Positions 8,425 through 17,236 of a stretch of 64,000 nucleotides of DNA are shown here, piece by piece. The notes under the pieces were generated by a model, which saw only the letters and a list, made by a program, of their open reading frames with translations, ran no database searches and had not been told where the DNA came from. The translations under genes and the position numbers were made by a program. How positions within the stretch are numbered: position 1 is the first letter of the stretch; the number at the start of each line of letters is the position of its first letter. Source of the stretch: Bog-473 sp963809715 (GTDB lineage Bacteria; Actinomycetota; Acidimicrobiia; Acidimicrobiales; RAAP-2); the NCBI GenBank assembly GCA_963809715.1, contig CAWEKO010000002.1, forward strand, positions 434,001-498,000. Direction: 5' to 3'.

Positions 8425-9804
8425 TCAGCGCGCCGGCACCATCGGGGACTCGCCCGGGGCGGCGGCTTCACCGGCGGCCAACATCCGCACCTGGGCATCG
8501 GCCCCTTCGTCAGAGATACGCAGGAGAAGGGCGATCAGGATGTAGTTGGCCAGAAGCGAGGAACCGCCGTACGCCACGAAGGGCAGGGTGACACCCGTGA
8601 AGGGCAGGAGCCGCACCACGCCCGCCATGATGAAGAAGGCCTGGAAGCCCAGAATGAGCGTGAACCCGGTCGCCATGAGCCGCGAGAAGTCCGTACGAGC
8701 CGTCTGGGCGATCCGGAAGCCCGAACCCACGAGCAGGATGAAGGCCATCACGACCGCGGCGCAGCCGACCAGGCCCATCTCGGTCCCGATGGCAGCGAAG
8801 ATCATGTCGCTCGTCAGTTCGGGGATGTAGCGGGCATAGAAGTCGACGCCGAGTCCGGTACCCCCGACGCCCCCTGTACCCATGCTGAACCAGCCTTCGG
8901 CCAGTTGCGTGAGGCCCGGTTTCGTCGCCGTCGGCCACGGGTTCTGCCATTGCTCGACCCGGAGGTGCACCTGGCCGAAGTAGCGGGCCGCGATGTAGGC
9001 ACCGACGCCGAAGAGGACCAGGCCGAGGACCAGGTAGCCCAGCCGTCCCGTGGCCACCCAGAGCAATCCGATGAAGAGCACGAAGAGCAGCGCGGCAAAT
9101 CCGATGTCGTCCTCGAGGCCGATGATGGCCATGGCGGCGCCCCAGGCGACCAGGATCGGCAGCAGGGGCCGGGGATCGAGGTAGAGGCGGTTCCCGATCT
9201 GGGCCGTCGGGATGGTGAGGATCTCCTTGTTCTCCGCGAAGTAGGAGGCGAAGAAGATGCACAGGAGGATCTTGGAGAACTCGACCGGCTGGAAGGACAG
9301 GCTCCCGTAGTGCACCCAGAGGCGGGCGCCGCCGATGGGGGAGAAGAAGAGCGGGGCGACGAGGAGAATGCCGGCCAGGAGCAGGAGCAGGTAGCGGTAA
9401 CGCTCCAGATCTCGCGAATAGCGCACGACCAACAGCGTGATCACGTAGAACATCACGCCCAGGGCGGCCCAGGCGGCTTGGCCCTGCGCCTGTCCGGGGG
9501 CCCAGCGGGCGATGATGACGTAGCCGATGCCGTTGAGCAGCGCAGCCAGCGGCAAGATGACCGCATTGGCGTTGGGCGCCAGCCACCGGTTCGCCATGTG
9601 GGCGATCAGAGCCAGGCCCAGGACGACCCCGAGGAAGGCACCGATGTTGTCGGGGATCTTCGACTTCTGACCGAGCGCGGCGATGACGTAGAGCGCGACG
9701 ACCAGAAGCGAGCCGAAGAGGAGCAATCCCAGTTCTGTGCGCCGCTTCGGCTTCGGGCCGAATTGGTACCTCGGAAGAGGTGCACGACGGGTCCGTGGCG
9801 CCAC
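8425..9804 (-). CDS. FtsW/RodA/SpoVE (SEDS) family protein, second copy
   Basis: 459 residues, about twelve membrane helices. It resembles the longer actinobacterial SEDS proteins (mycobacterial RodA type) with a Lys/Arg-rich N-terminus. Motifs are ARLWVHYGSLSFQPVEFSKI, LEDDIGFAALLFV (the family usually has QPDLGTA here), GGTGLGVDF, PELTSDMIFAAIGTEMG with the essential Asp, and TGVTLPFVAYGGSS. GTG at 9804 is chosen because TACGAT lies six bases upstream. It faces ppk across a short divergent promoter. Which of the two SEDS genes serves division cannot be settled from sequence. Confidence 0.85.
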   Translation of the reverse strand: MAPRTRRAPLPRYQFGPKPKRRTELGLLLFGSLLVVALYVIAALGQKSKIPDNIGAFLGVVLGLALIAHMANRWLAPNANAVILPLAALLNGIGYVIIARWAPGQAQGQAAWAALGVMFYVITLLVVRYSRDLERYRYLLLLLAGILLVAPLFFSPIGGARLWVHYGSLSFQPVEFSKILLCIFFASYFAENKEILTIPTAQIGNRLYLDPRPLLPILVAWGAAMAIIGLEDDIGFAALLFVLFIGLLWVATGRLGYLVLGLVLFGVGAYIAARYFGQVHLRVEQWQNPWPTATKPGLTQLAEGWFSMGTGGVGGTGLGVDFYARYIPELTSDMIFAAIGTEMGLVGCAAVVMAFILLVGSGFRIAQTARTDFSRLMATGFTLILGFQAFFIMAGVVRLLPFTGVTLPFVAYGGSSLLANYILIALLLRISDEGADAQVRMLAAGEAAAPGESPMVPAR

Positions 9805-9810
9805 GGGCGA

Positions 9811-9816
9811 ATCGTA
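9811..9816 (-). promoter_or_regulatory. -10 element of the minus-strand SEDS gene (leaderless)
   Basis: TACGAT on the minus strand ends six bases before the GTG at 9804, so the transcript would begin at or very near the start codon. An identical hexamer on the plus strand (9828-9833) faces the other way. Confidence 0.5.
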
Positions 9817-9827
9817 GTGGTGGGGGG

Positions 9828-9833
9828 TACGAT
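9828..9833 (+). promoter_or_regulatory. -10 element upstream of ppk
   Basis: TACGAT on the plus strand, 46 bases before the ppk ATG, giving a predicted leader of about 40 bases. It is divergent from the SEDS promoter at 9811-9816. Confidence 0.4.
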
Positions 9834-9879
9834 CGATGGTGACACCCGGGGAGTCCGCGCCTCGTGCCCACCTCTTGAC

Positions 9880-12138
9880 ATGACCCAGACGCAGCCCCAA
9901 CCACAGCCCTCGCCAGAAACTGCAACGGTGCTGGAGCCGAACATGGACGTGCAGGTCGCGGGCGGTGGCGGCCCAGAACCAGCACGCCCGGTGGCCCCGA
10001 CCTACCGGCAGATCGAGGCCTTCGGGTACCAGCGCTTCACCAACCGGGAGCAGTCCCGGCTGGACTTCGGGGCCCGTCTGCTCGATCTGGCCGAGGACGA
10101 CGGCCTGCCGCTGCTGGAGCGGGCCAAGTTCCTCGCCATCTTCTCCGAGCTGCTCGACGAGTTCTACCAAATCAGGGTGGCTGCACTCGAGGACCAGGTG
10201 GCCGCCGGCGTGCGCACCCGCTCGGTCGACGGCCTGCGCCCGGGCGAGCAGCTCTCGCTGATCCGCGGCTGGGTCGAAGAGCTCGTGCGGCGCCAGGACG
10301 CCATCTTCTTGGACAAGATTGTCCCGGCCCTCGCCGAGGCCGGCATTCGCCTCTCGGACTGGTCGTCGCTCGACGACGACGACCGAGAGCACCTCGTCGA
10401 CGTCTACCAGCGTCAGATCTACCCGGTCCTGACCCCGCTCGCCGTCGACCCTGGCCACCCTTTTCCGTACATCTCCAACCTCTCACTCAACCTTCTGGTC
10501 GAGGTGCAGGACCCCACGTCGGGGGAGCGGCGCATCGCCCGGGTCAAGGTGCCGCCGGCGCTGCCCCGATTCATCGTGATGCCCGACGGCGAACGCTTCG
10601 TCCCGCTCGAGCAGGTCATCGCGGCCCACCTCGGGTCCCTCTTCCCGGGCATGACGATCGGTCATCACCACGTCTTCCGGGTTACCCGCAACGCCGACCT
10701 GGCCCTCGAGGAGGACGAGGCGGACGACCTGTTGGTGGCCATCGAGATGGAGCTACGCCGCCGGCGGTTCGGCAAGGCTCTCCGTCTCGAGGTCGAGGCG
10801 GACACGAGCCAGGAGATCGTCGACCTGCTGGCCACTGAGCTCGAGATCGGGCGCGACGGTGTCTTCCGGGTCGCGGCGCCGCTCGATCTCTCCGGCCTGT
10901 GGGGTGTCTACGCCCTCGACCGACCAGACCTGCACGCCGAGATGTGGACACCCATGACGCCGCCTCGGCTGGCCCAGGCAGCCCATGACCCCGGTGAATT
11001 CTTCGCCATGCTCCGCGAGCGTGACGTGCTGGTCCACCACCCGTATGACTCCTTCGCCACATCGGTGGAGGCATTCGTCGAGCAGGCGGCGAACGACCCC
11101 GCCGTGCTCGGGATCAAGCAGACGCTCTACCGCACCGGCTACGACAGCCCGATCGTGCAGGCCCTCATTCAAGCCGCCGAAAACGGCAAGCAGGTCGCCG
11201 CCATCGTCGAGCTCAAGGCGCGCTTCGACGAAGAGGCGAACATCAGCTGGGCCCGCGCGCTCGAAGAGGTGGGCGTCCATGTGGTCTACGGCATCGTCGG
11301 GCTGAAGACGCACTCGAAGACCGCGCTCGTGCTCCGGCGCGAGGAGGACGGCGTGCGCCACTACTGCCACGTCGGTACGGGCAACTACAACTCCAAGACG
11401 GCCCGCATCTACGAGGACCTCGGTCTGCTCACATCGGACCCCGAGATCGGCGCTGACGTCGGCGAGCTCTTCAACTACCTGACCGGCTTTTCGCGTCACG
11501 CCGACTACGGCCAGATCCTCGTGAGCCCGGTGACGGTGCGCAAGCGCATCATGGGCATGATCGAGGAACAGGCCGACGCCGGCCCATCGGGGCGCATCGT
11601 GCTCAAGGTCAACGGGCTCACCGATGCGGCCATGATCGATGCCCTCTATCGCGCCTCTGGTGCCGGGGTGCAGATCGACCTCGCCGTGCGCGGTCTGTGC
11701 CGGCTGCGTCCGGGCATACCCGAGCTCTCGGAGAACATCCGGGTCCGCTCCATCGTCGGCAGCTTCCTCGAGCACTCGCGGATCTACCGCTTCGGCGGCC
11801 CGCCAGCCGACCCGGCGGCCGGACCGGGTCTGCCGCTCAAGATCTACATCGGCTCGGCCGACCTCATGGGCCGCAACCTGGATCGTCGCATCGAGGTCGT
11901 CGTTCCGGTCCATGACATCGAGCTGCAGGCTCGACTCTTCGAGGTGCTCGATCTCGTGTTCGCCGACGAGACGAACGCGTGGGAGCTCGGGCCGGACCGC
12001 CGTTGGCGCCGGGTGCAGAACCGCCATGGTGTCAGCTCGCAGGAACGGCTCAAGGAGCTGGCGCGTGAGCGAGCCCGCCGGCGCATCGACCCGGATCTGC
12101 GCGTCGGCGAGGCGGACGAGGTCAAGACGGCGGGCTAG
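9880..12138 (+). CDS. ppk: polyphosphate kinase 1
   Basis: 752 residues, reversibly making polyphosphate from ATP. The N-terminal ~40 residues are Gln/Pro-rich and variable; the family domain starts at YRQIEAFGYQRFTNREQSRLDF. The two catalytic histidines are visible: His478 in GLKTHSKTALV, the residue expected to be phosphorylated, and His632 in SFLEHSRIYRF. HVGTGNYNSKTARIYED, KARFDEEANISWA and IYIGSADLMGRNLDRRIEV are also conserved. ATG at 9880 was chosen; the frame stays open upstream over the antisense of the SEDS gene, which is not credible coding. No Pho box was recognised. Confidence 0.94.
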   Translation: MTQTQPQPQPSPETATVLEPNMDVQVAGGGGPEPARPVAPTYRQIEAFGYQRFTNREQSRLDFGARLLDLAEDDGLPLLERAKFLAIFSELLDEFYQIRVAALEDQVAAGVRTRSVDGLRPGEQLSLIRGWVEELVRRQDAIFLDKIVPALAEAGIRLSDWSSLDDDDREHLVDVYQRQIYPVLTPLAVDPGHPFPYISNLSLNLLVEVQDPTSGERRIARVKVPPALPRFIVMPDGERFVPLEQVIAAHLGSLFPGMTIGHHHVFRVTRNADLALEEDEADDLLVAIEMELRRRRFGKALRLEVEADTSQEIVDLLATELEIGRDGVFRVAAPLDLSGLWGVYALDRPDLHAEMWTPMTPPRLAQAAHDPGEFFAMLRERDVLVHHPYDSFATSVEAFVEQAANDPAVLGIKQTLYRTGYDSPIVQALIQAAENGKQVAAIVELKARFDEEANISWARALEEVGVHVVYGIVGLKTHSKTALVLRREEDGVRHYCHVGTGNYNSKTARIYEDLGLLTSDPEIGADVGELFNYLTGFSRHADYGQILVSPVTVRKRIMGMIEEQADAGPSGRIVLKVNGLTDAAMIDALYRASGAGVQIDLAVRGLCRLRPGIPELSENIRVRSIVGSFLEHSRIYRFGGPPADPAAGPGLPLKIYIGSADLMGRNLDRRIEVVVPVHDIELQARLFEVLDLVFADETNAWELGPDRRWRRVQNRHGVSSQERLKELARERARRRIDPDLRVGEADEVKTAG

Positions 12139-12248
12139 GAGAAACCCGTCGTTGCGGGCGGCGTACGAGCAGCAACGATGCGTGGCGATCGTGGGTCGCC
12201 GGTACGGTGCGCGGGCAGGGCGAGCGTTTCTCGGGGGCTGCGCACACG

Positions 12249-12303
12249 CGCCGTTTCAACGGTCGTGGCCGGGGTGTGGCCCGCCGTTTCAACGGTCGTG
12301 GCC
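12249..12303. repeat. tandem 22-base repeat containing a near-palindrome
   Basis: The 22-mer beginning CGCCGTTTCAACGG occurs at 12249-12270 and 12282-12303, a spacing of 33 bases. Each copy contains CCGTT-TC-AACGG, an inverted repeat. It lies between the convergent ends of ppk and the methyltransferase gene and partly encodes the latter's tail, followed by GTGGCC triplet-like repeats. Confidence 0.6.
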
Positions 12304-13119
12304 GTGGCCGTGGCCGGGGGCGTGACCCTGACCGGGGTGCGGTTCGCCGGCCAGGGCGACCAAGGATGAACCTTGCCCCAGCCATCCCGGGGGCGACCAC
12401 GAGGTGCGGATGACGCGCCAGCCGGTGACGACGAACAGCTTCTGCGGGTCACCGGGCAGGAACTCGTTGGGCCGCCCCTGACCGACCACACGGCGCAGCT
12501 GATCGAACGCCTCGCGCGCGGCGTGGCCGCGCCCTCCGTGCTCGGGCGACACCGAGAACGTGGCGGCCAGGACACTCCCGGGGGCGGCACGGGCACGCAC
12601 GGCTTCGCAGAGCGCGGCCACGGACTCGAGGGTCAAGGTGGCGAAGAGGCTCTCGGCCACAAAGAGCGAGGGCTGGCCCGCGTCGTGGCCGGCCGAGGCC
12701 AAGGCCGTGCCCACGTCGTCAGTGCGCACGTCGAGGCCGAGAGAGCGCACGGTGCCGGTGGGCACGCCCAGGGAGTCGAGGCGCCGGCGCTTGTCGGCCA
12801 GGATCTCGGGGAGGTCGACCTCGAACCAGCGGGCCGGTCCGCCCCCGAAGCGCAGGGCGCGCCCGTCATAGCCCGCGCCCAGGAGCACCACCTGCTCCAG
12901 TCCTCGCCCGAGGGCGTCTGCCACTTCGTGATCGACGAAGCGGGTGCGTTCTGCCAGCGCCGCCGTGCGGCCCGCGGGCCAGGCGACGGGTCCGCGCACG
13001 CTCTGCTCGAGGGCGCGCTCGGCGGCGACGTCGCCCGCCGGCGTCGAGGGGCGGGTCCGCTCCAGCCGGGCCCGGTTGGCCGCGGCCCAGCGCGCGGAGA
13101 GTGATGGTCTGCCACGCAT
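12289..13119 (-). CDS. class I SAM-dependent methyltransferase, TIGR00027/LCMT-like
   Basis: 276 residues. The family hallmark RTRFVDHEVADAL is followed by the SAM-binding LLGAGYDGRALRF, then WFEVDLPEILADKRRRL and SLFVAESLFATL, as in actinobacterial leucine carboxyl methyltransferase-like enzymes, most of which have no known substrate. The C-terminus ends in a His/Gly-rich tail (HPGQGHAPGHGHGHDR) encoded in low-complexity DNA and probably not part of the fold. It starts 12 bases after the flippase-like gene and is probably co-transcribed with it. Confidence 0.82.
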   Translation of the reverse strand: MRGRPSLSARWAAANRARLERTRPSTPAGDVAAERALEQSVRGPVAWPAGRTAALAERTRFVDHEVADALGRGLEQVVLLGAGYDGRALRFGGGPARWFEVDLPEILADKRRRLDSLGVPTGTVRSLGLDVRTDDVGTALASAGHDAGQPSLFVAESLFATLTLESVAALCEAVRARAAPGSVLAATFSVSPEHGGRGHAAREAFDQLRRVVGQGRPNEFLPGDPQKLFVVTGWRVIRTSWSPPGWLGQGSSLVALAGEPHPGQGHAPGHGHGHDR

Positions 13120-13131
13120 CGGTGTGCTGCC

Positions 13132-14217
13132 TCAGGACGCGGCGGCGTTCGCCCTCGTGGTGGCGCGTGGGCGCCTGAGCCGGAGCGACAGGTAGGAGAC
13201 GCCGCCGAAGGGGATGGGCAACCAGAAGTTGACCAGGCGCCAGCTGAGAACGCCGGCCGCGGCCACGCCACCGGGGACGTGGAAGCGGGTGAGCACGGCG
13301 ACGATGGTCAGTTCGACCACGCCCAGGCCGCTGGGGGTCACCGGGATGACCGCGAGGATATTGGCCAGCCCATAGGCCACCAGGACGTCGATCGGGTCGA
13401 TGTGGGCGCCGAAGGCGAGCAGGAACACCCAGAGCGAGAAGGCGTCGAGGAGCCAGTTGGCCGCAGCCCAGATGCCCGCTCGCCAGAGCAGATCCGGGCT
13501 GGAGAAGAGGATCTTCATGCGGTCGGCGACTTTCTGCACGAGCGAGGTCACCGTCTCGGCCCGCACGAAGGGCAGGCGGTCGGCGACTCGCTTGACGAAG
13601 GCCTGGGCGCGCTTCTCCCCGCGGGTCAACATGTAGACGACCCCGGCGAAAATGGCGATCAGCAGCACGCCGAGGATGGCGGCGAAGCCATAGAGGGGGT
13701 TGTAGCCCTGAAGCGGGATGGAGATCAGGAGCGCCAGCCAGAAGATGACGTTCAGCACGACGGCCGATCCGATGCCCTGCGTGGCCAGCCCGAAGGCCGC
13801 CGTGCTGCCGGACACCGTGCCCCCGGCCGCGCCCGGTTCGGTGAGCAACCGGTAGCTGGCAGCCGAGCCCGGGACCGTCCCGCCGGGCAGCGTGTGGCTG
13901 ATGGTCAACGCCCACATGTTGATGCGGAAGATGCGGAAGCGGGACGGCGCGCCCGGCGAGAGCACGGTGCGCGTCAGTTCGGCATAGGCCACGAGCGCGC
14001 CGATCTCGAACAGGACGCCCAGGACGAGCCAGAAGAAATTGACATGGCTCAGCTGGTGGAACTCTTTGCGGGCACTGGCCAGCTCGGGCAGGAGGACGTA
14101 CTCGCCAACGAAGAAGAGGAAGAGGATCATCAAGGTGATCTTCACGTTGCGCGGGAGAAGCTTCCGTTTCACCCGCGGCGGGGGCGCCGCCTCTGGTTCC
14201 CCTTGCGCCTGCTCCAT
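13132..14217 (-). CDS. flippase-like/LPG-synthase transmembrane domain protein
   Basis: 361 residues with about eight membrane helices, of the UPF0104 family (the membrane half of lysylphosphatidylglycerol synthase, without the catalytic domain). Typical features are the early NINMWALTISHTLPGGTVPG-like block (positions ~95-115), QGIGSAVVLNVIFWLALL, and the C-terminal NILAVIPVTPSGLGVVEL. Start: ATG at 14217 has GGGAG seven bases upstream; an upstream reading from 14292 would overlap the divergent gene. Possibly moves or anchors a lipid-linked substrate; the actual substrate is unknown. Confidence 0.82.
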   Translation of the reverse strand: MEQAQGEPEAAPPPRVKRKLLPRNVKITLMILFLFFVGEYVLLPELASARKEFHQLSHVNFFWLVLGVLFEIGALVAYAELTRTVLSPGAPSRFRIFRINMWALTISHTLPGGTVPGSAASYRLLTEPGAAGGTVSGSTAAFGLATQGIGSAVVLNVIFWLALLISIPLQGYNPLYGFAAILGVLLIAIFAGVVYMLTRGEKRAQAFVKRVADRLPFVRAETVTSLVQKVADRMKILFSSPDLLWRAGIWAAANWLLDAFSLWVFLLAFGAHIDPIDVLVAYGLANILAVIPVTPSGLGVVELTIVAVLTRFHVPGGVAAAGVLSWRLVNFWLPIPFGGVSYLSLRLRRPRATTRANAAAS

Positions 14218-14291
14218 TGGGCTCCCATGCTTGCACGTCGGCCGTCCGATAAGCGCCTTTCGCGGGGTCAAAGCTGCCAAGCTGTGACGCA

Positions 14292-15458
14292 ATGGCCGAC
14301 CGCTCCAGCCACACGTGGCGGTCCCGGCTCACGGGAACTGCCGAGAGTCGGGGCGTGCCGCTGGCCACGATCGTCACCGCGGTTGTCGTGGTCATCCTGC
14401 TGCTCGACCTCAATGCGGCCCTGATCCTCGGCCTGTGGGTCCTTCGCACGATCGTCCTCTACGTCGTGATCGCCTTTTTCATCACACTGCTGTTCACGCC
14501 CGCCACCCGCTTCATGAAGCGACGCTTGCACTTGAGCCACGGTGGGGCCGTGTTGCTGGTTTTCTTCCTCGGGCTGATCGCATTCGTCGGCCTGGTCTAC
14601 CTGTTCGCCGAGCCGCTGGTCACGAGCGCCACCCACTTCGGGCGGCAGCTCCCGAGCCTGATCGACGAGGCCAAGAGGGGCAAAGGCCCGATCGGCAAGC
14701 TCGTGTTCCGACTGCACCTGCAGAAGTACCTCTCGGAGAACTCCTCGAAGTTCGCCTCGCAGATCTCCAAGGTGCTCAAGCCGGCCACCGCGCTCTCGGT
14801 GGGCGCGGCCGCCGCGTCGACCATCGTCGCCCTGGCCACCATCGCCGTGCTGACCTTCTTCACCATGCTCGAGGCACCGCGTATGTGGCGGGGTTTCCTG
14901 GGCCTGTTCCAGCAGTCGACGGCCGACCGGCTCGGGCGGGTGGTCGACGAGACGATCAGCTCGGTCACCGGCTACATGCTGGGGAACTTCCTGACGTCGG
15001 TGATCGCCGGGGTCGTGGTCTTCGTGTCTCTGACCATCCTCGGCGTCCCGTTCGCGGGGCTCCTGGGCATCTTCGTGGCCCTGGTCGACTTGCTGCCCCT
15101 GGTCGGAGGGCTGCTGGCCGGCGTGCCCACGGTCATCATCGCCGCCATTCACTCGGTGCCGGCGGGGATCATCATGCTGGTGATCTTCCTGGCCTACCAG
15201 CAGGTGGAGAACCACATCCTCAATCCGGTGATCATGAGCAAGACCGTGAAGCTCAACCCCTTCTGGGTGCTCATCGCCGTCCTGGTCGGCGCCACGCTCG
15301 GCGGCAAGGTGGGGGGCGGGCTGGGGTCCTTCGTCGGCGCGCTGATCGGCATTCCGGTCGGCGGGGCGCTCCAGGTGATCGTGCGCGAGCTCCGGCGCGG
15401 ACCCGACGACATCGACCCGCTCGAGCGTGTCGGGGAGGAGGAGCCGGCTGAGATCTGA
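14292..15458 (+). CDS. AI-2E family transporter (PerM/TqsA type)
   Basis: 388 residues, eight predicted membrane helices with the characteristic long, poorly hydrophobic loop at about 110-170, then GYMLGNFLTSVIAGVVVFV, LLGIFVALVDLLPLVGGLLA and AYQQVENHILNPVIMSKTV, which is the family signature. Members export autoinducer-2 or small ions in different species; the substrate here is unknown. It diverges from the flippase-like gene across a 74-base gap. Confidence 0.86.
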   Translation: MADRSSHTWRSRLTGTAESRGVPLATIVTAVVVVILLLDLNAALILGLWVLRTIVLYVVIAFFITLLFTPATRFMKRRLHLSHGGAVLLVFFLGLIAFVGLVYLFAEPLVTSATHFGRQLPSLIDEAKRGKGPIGKLVFRLHLQKYLSENSSKFASQISKVLKPATALSVGAAAASTIVALATIAVLTFFTMLEAPRMWRGFLGLFQQSTADRLGRVVDETISSVTGYMLGNFLTSVIAGVVVFVSLTILGVPFAGLLGIFVALVDLLPLVGGLLAGVPTVIIAAIHSVPAGIIMLVIFLAYQQVENHILNPVIMSKTVKLNPFWVLIAVLVGATLGGKVGGGLGSFVGALIGIPVGGALQVIVRELRRGPDDIDPLERVGEEEPAEI

Positions 15459-15634
15459 GCCGCCTCGGCCCGGCCCTGGTCGTGCGGGTCGGGCCATGCC
15501 GGGTTCTCCCCGCCCGTGGCCGAGCCCACGTCGGCCCGGCGCGGCGCGGGAGCAGGGCGAAGTCCCAGGCCGGAGGCGGAAGGCGGTCCGGCCGCCGGGA
15601 CGGCTGGCGCCCAGGTCAGGGCGGCGTCACCCCC

Positions 15635-15640
15635 TAGACT
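15635..15640 (+). promoter_or_regulatory. -10 element of the GT2 gene (leaderless)
   Basis: TAGACT, eight bases before the ATG at 15649. The 170 bases further upstream, after the AI-2E gene, contain no recognisable gene. Confidence 0.5.
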
Positions 15641-15648
15641 GCAGCCCC

Positions 15649-16509
15649 ATGCGGCCGTTGGTTGTCATTCCGACCTACAACGAGTCGGAGAACATCGAGC
15701 GCATGCTGCACCGGATCACCGAGTGCCTGCCCGGGGCCGGCGTGCTCGTCGTGGACGACGGCAGTCCCGACGGCACCGCGGACATCGTCAAGGCCGTGGC
15801 GGCCGAACTGCCCGACGCCCACCTTCTGGCGCGCACCGAGAAGTCGGGGTTGGGCAGCGCGTACCGGGCCGGCTTCGCCTGGGGACTCGAACGGGGCTAC
15901 GACGCCTTCGTCGAGATCGACGCAGACTTCTCGCACGACCCCGAGGCGTTGCCGAGCGTGGTGGCGCCGATCGAGGAGGGCTTCGACGTGGCCATCGGGT
16001 CGCGCTACGTGGAAGGCGGATCGATCCCGAAGTGGGCGTGGCACCGCGAGCTTCTCTCGCGCGGCGGCAACGTCTACGCGTCAGCTGTGTTGGGGCTGGG
16101 AGTACGCGACTGCACCGCCGGCTACCGCTGTTACTCGGCCCGCATTCTGCGCCAGCTCGACCTTCACCGGATCCGGGCCGAGGGCTACGGCTTCCAGATC
16201 GAGATGACCTACCGGGCCAAGCAACATGGTGCGGGCATCATCGAGGTGCCGATCAGTTTCGTGGACCGCACCGCGGGCGAGTCCAAGATGTCGTCGTTCA
16301 TCGTCGTCGAGGCGTTGCTGCTGGTCTCGTGGTGGGGCCTGGGCCGGTTCGCGCGTGGCGCGACCGGACTGGTGATGGGCCGGAGCCGGGGCCGGAGCCG
16401 CAAGCCGGGACGGGGGAGCGGCGGATTGGTTTCGGGGCCGGTGTCGGCCAACGGGGCCCAACCCGACCACACCGGTTCGGGAGCCGAAGATGCCGTGCAC
16501 TGCGCATGA
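15649..16509 (+). CDS. polyprenol-phosphate mannosyltransferase (Dpm1-like GT2)
   Basis: 286 residues; transfers mannose from GDP-mannose to polyprenyl phosphate on the inner membrane face, feeding membrane GT-C enzymes. Family motifs are VVIPTYNESENIERML, VVDDGSPDGTAD, IDADFSHDPEALP with the metal-binding DAD, GSRYVEGGSIPKW, DCTAGYRCYS and VPISFVDRTAGESKMS. The last ~50 residues are a basic, low-complexity tail. ATG at 15649 fits the upstream -10. The polytopic GT-C genes at 61525 and 63121 could use such a donor, though they are far away. Confidence 0.88.
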   Translation: MRPLVVIPTYNESENIERMLHRITECLPGAGVLVVDDGSPDGTADIVKAVAAELPDAHLLARTEKSGLGSAYRAGFAWGLERGYDAFVEIDADFSHDPEALPSVVAPIEEGFDVAIGSRYVEGGSIPKWAWHRELLSRGGNVYASAVLGLGVRDCTAGYRCYSARILRQLDLHRIRAEGYGFQIEMTYRAKQHGAGIIEVPISFVDRTAGESKMSSFIVVEALLLVSWWGLGRFARGATGLVMGRSRGRSRKPGRGSGGLVSGPVSANGAQPDHTGSGAEDAVHCA

Positions 16510-16531
16510 ACGAGGAACGGAGAGTCCGAAC

Positions 16532-17236
16532 ATGACGGTCGACAGCCCACAGACGCGCATCCTGGTCGTCGACGACGAACCGAACATCGCCGACCTGCTG
16601 TCGGCCGCGCTCACCTTCGAGGGCTACCAGGTCGGTATCGCAGCCACCGGTGCTGAAGCGCTCGAACAGGTGCGGACCTTCCGACCCAACCTGGTGATGC
16701 TCGACGTGATGCTGCCCGATTTCGACGGCAACGAGGTGTGCCGGCGGATGCGCAACCAGGGCGAGCAGATGCCGATCGTCTTCCTGACGGCGCGCGACAC
16801 GACCCAGGACAAGGTCGAGGGCCTCAGCATGGGCGACGACTACGTGACCAAGCCCTTCAGCATCGAGGAGCTGATGGCCCGCGTCGGCGCCATCCTGCGC
16901 CGCGCCGGCGAAGTGGCAGCGGCCGACACCTCGACGCTGCAGTTCGCCAACCTGACGATGAACATCGACACGCACGAGGTCTGGCGGGACGAGCAACCGG
17001 TCGATCTCACGGCAACCGAGTTCAACCTGTTGCGCTATTTGCTCGAGAACGCCCGTCGGGTGATCTCGAAGTCGGAGCTGCTCGACAACGTATGGGGCTT
17101 CGACTTCCACGGCGACCCCAACATCGTCGAGACCTACATCAGCTACCTGCGCAAGAAGATCGATGTGACCGACCCTGCTCTCATCCACACCATCCGCCGG
17201 GTCGGTTACACCCTGCGACTTCCCCGGGACGGATGA
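16532..17236 (+). CDS. OmpR/PhoB-family response regulator
   Basis: 234 residues: receiver domain 8-125 with acidic pocket VDDEP, phosphoacceptor Asp58 in LVMLDVMLPDFDG, Thr in FLTARD and Lys in YVTKPF; winged-helix DNA-binding domain 135-232 with DLTATEFNLLRYLLEN, VWGFDF and VETYISYLRKKID. GGAGAG precedes the ATG by about eight bases. Overlaps the histidine kinase by ATGA, so the two form a pair. Resembles mycobacterial TrcR/PrrA-type regulators; the signal is not known. Confidence 0.9.
   Translation: MTVDSPQTRILVVDDEPNIADLLSAALTFEGYQVGIAATGAEALEQVRTFRPNLVMLDVMLPDFDGNEVCRRMRNQGEQMPIVFLTARDTTQDKVEGLSMGDDYVTKPFSIEELMARVGAILRRAGEVAAADTSTLQFANLTMNIDTHEVWRDEQPVDLTATEFNLLRYLLENARRVISKSELLDNVWGFDFHGDPNIVETYISYLRKKIDVTDPALIHTIRRVGYTLRLPRDG

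Noticed and set aside
8905..9879. A long in-frame extension upstream of ppk
   Set aside because: It runs antisense through the SEDS gene; PPK homology starts only after the ATG at 9880.
12207..12413. A plus-strand frame encoding an RFNGRGRG-rich, RGG-like peptide
   Set aside because: It is a translation of the 22-base tandem repeat opposite the methyltransferase tail, without a ribosome site.
13279..14424. A 381-codon plus-strand frame opposite the flippase-like gene
   Set aside because: Asp/Glu/His-rich antisense of a membrane protein; the minus-strand gene has clear family motifs and a ribosome site.
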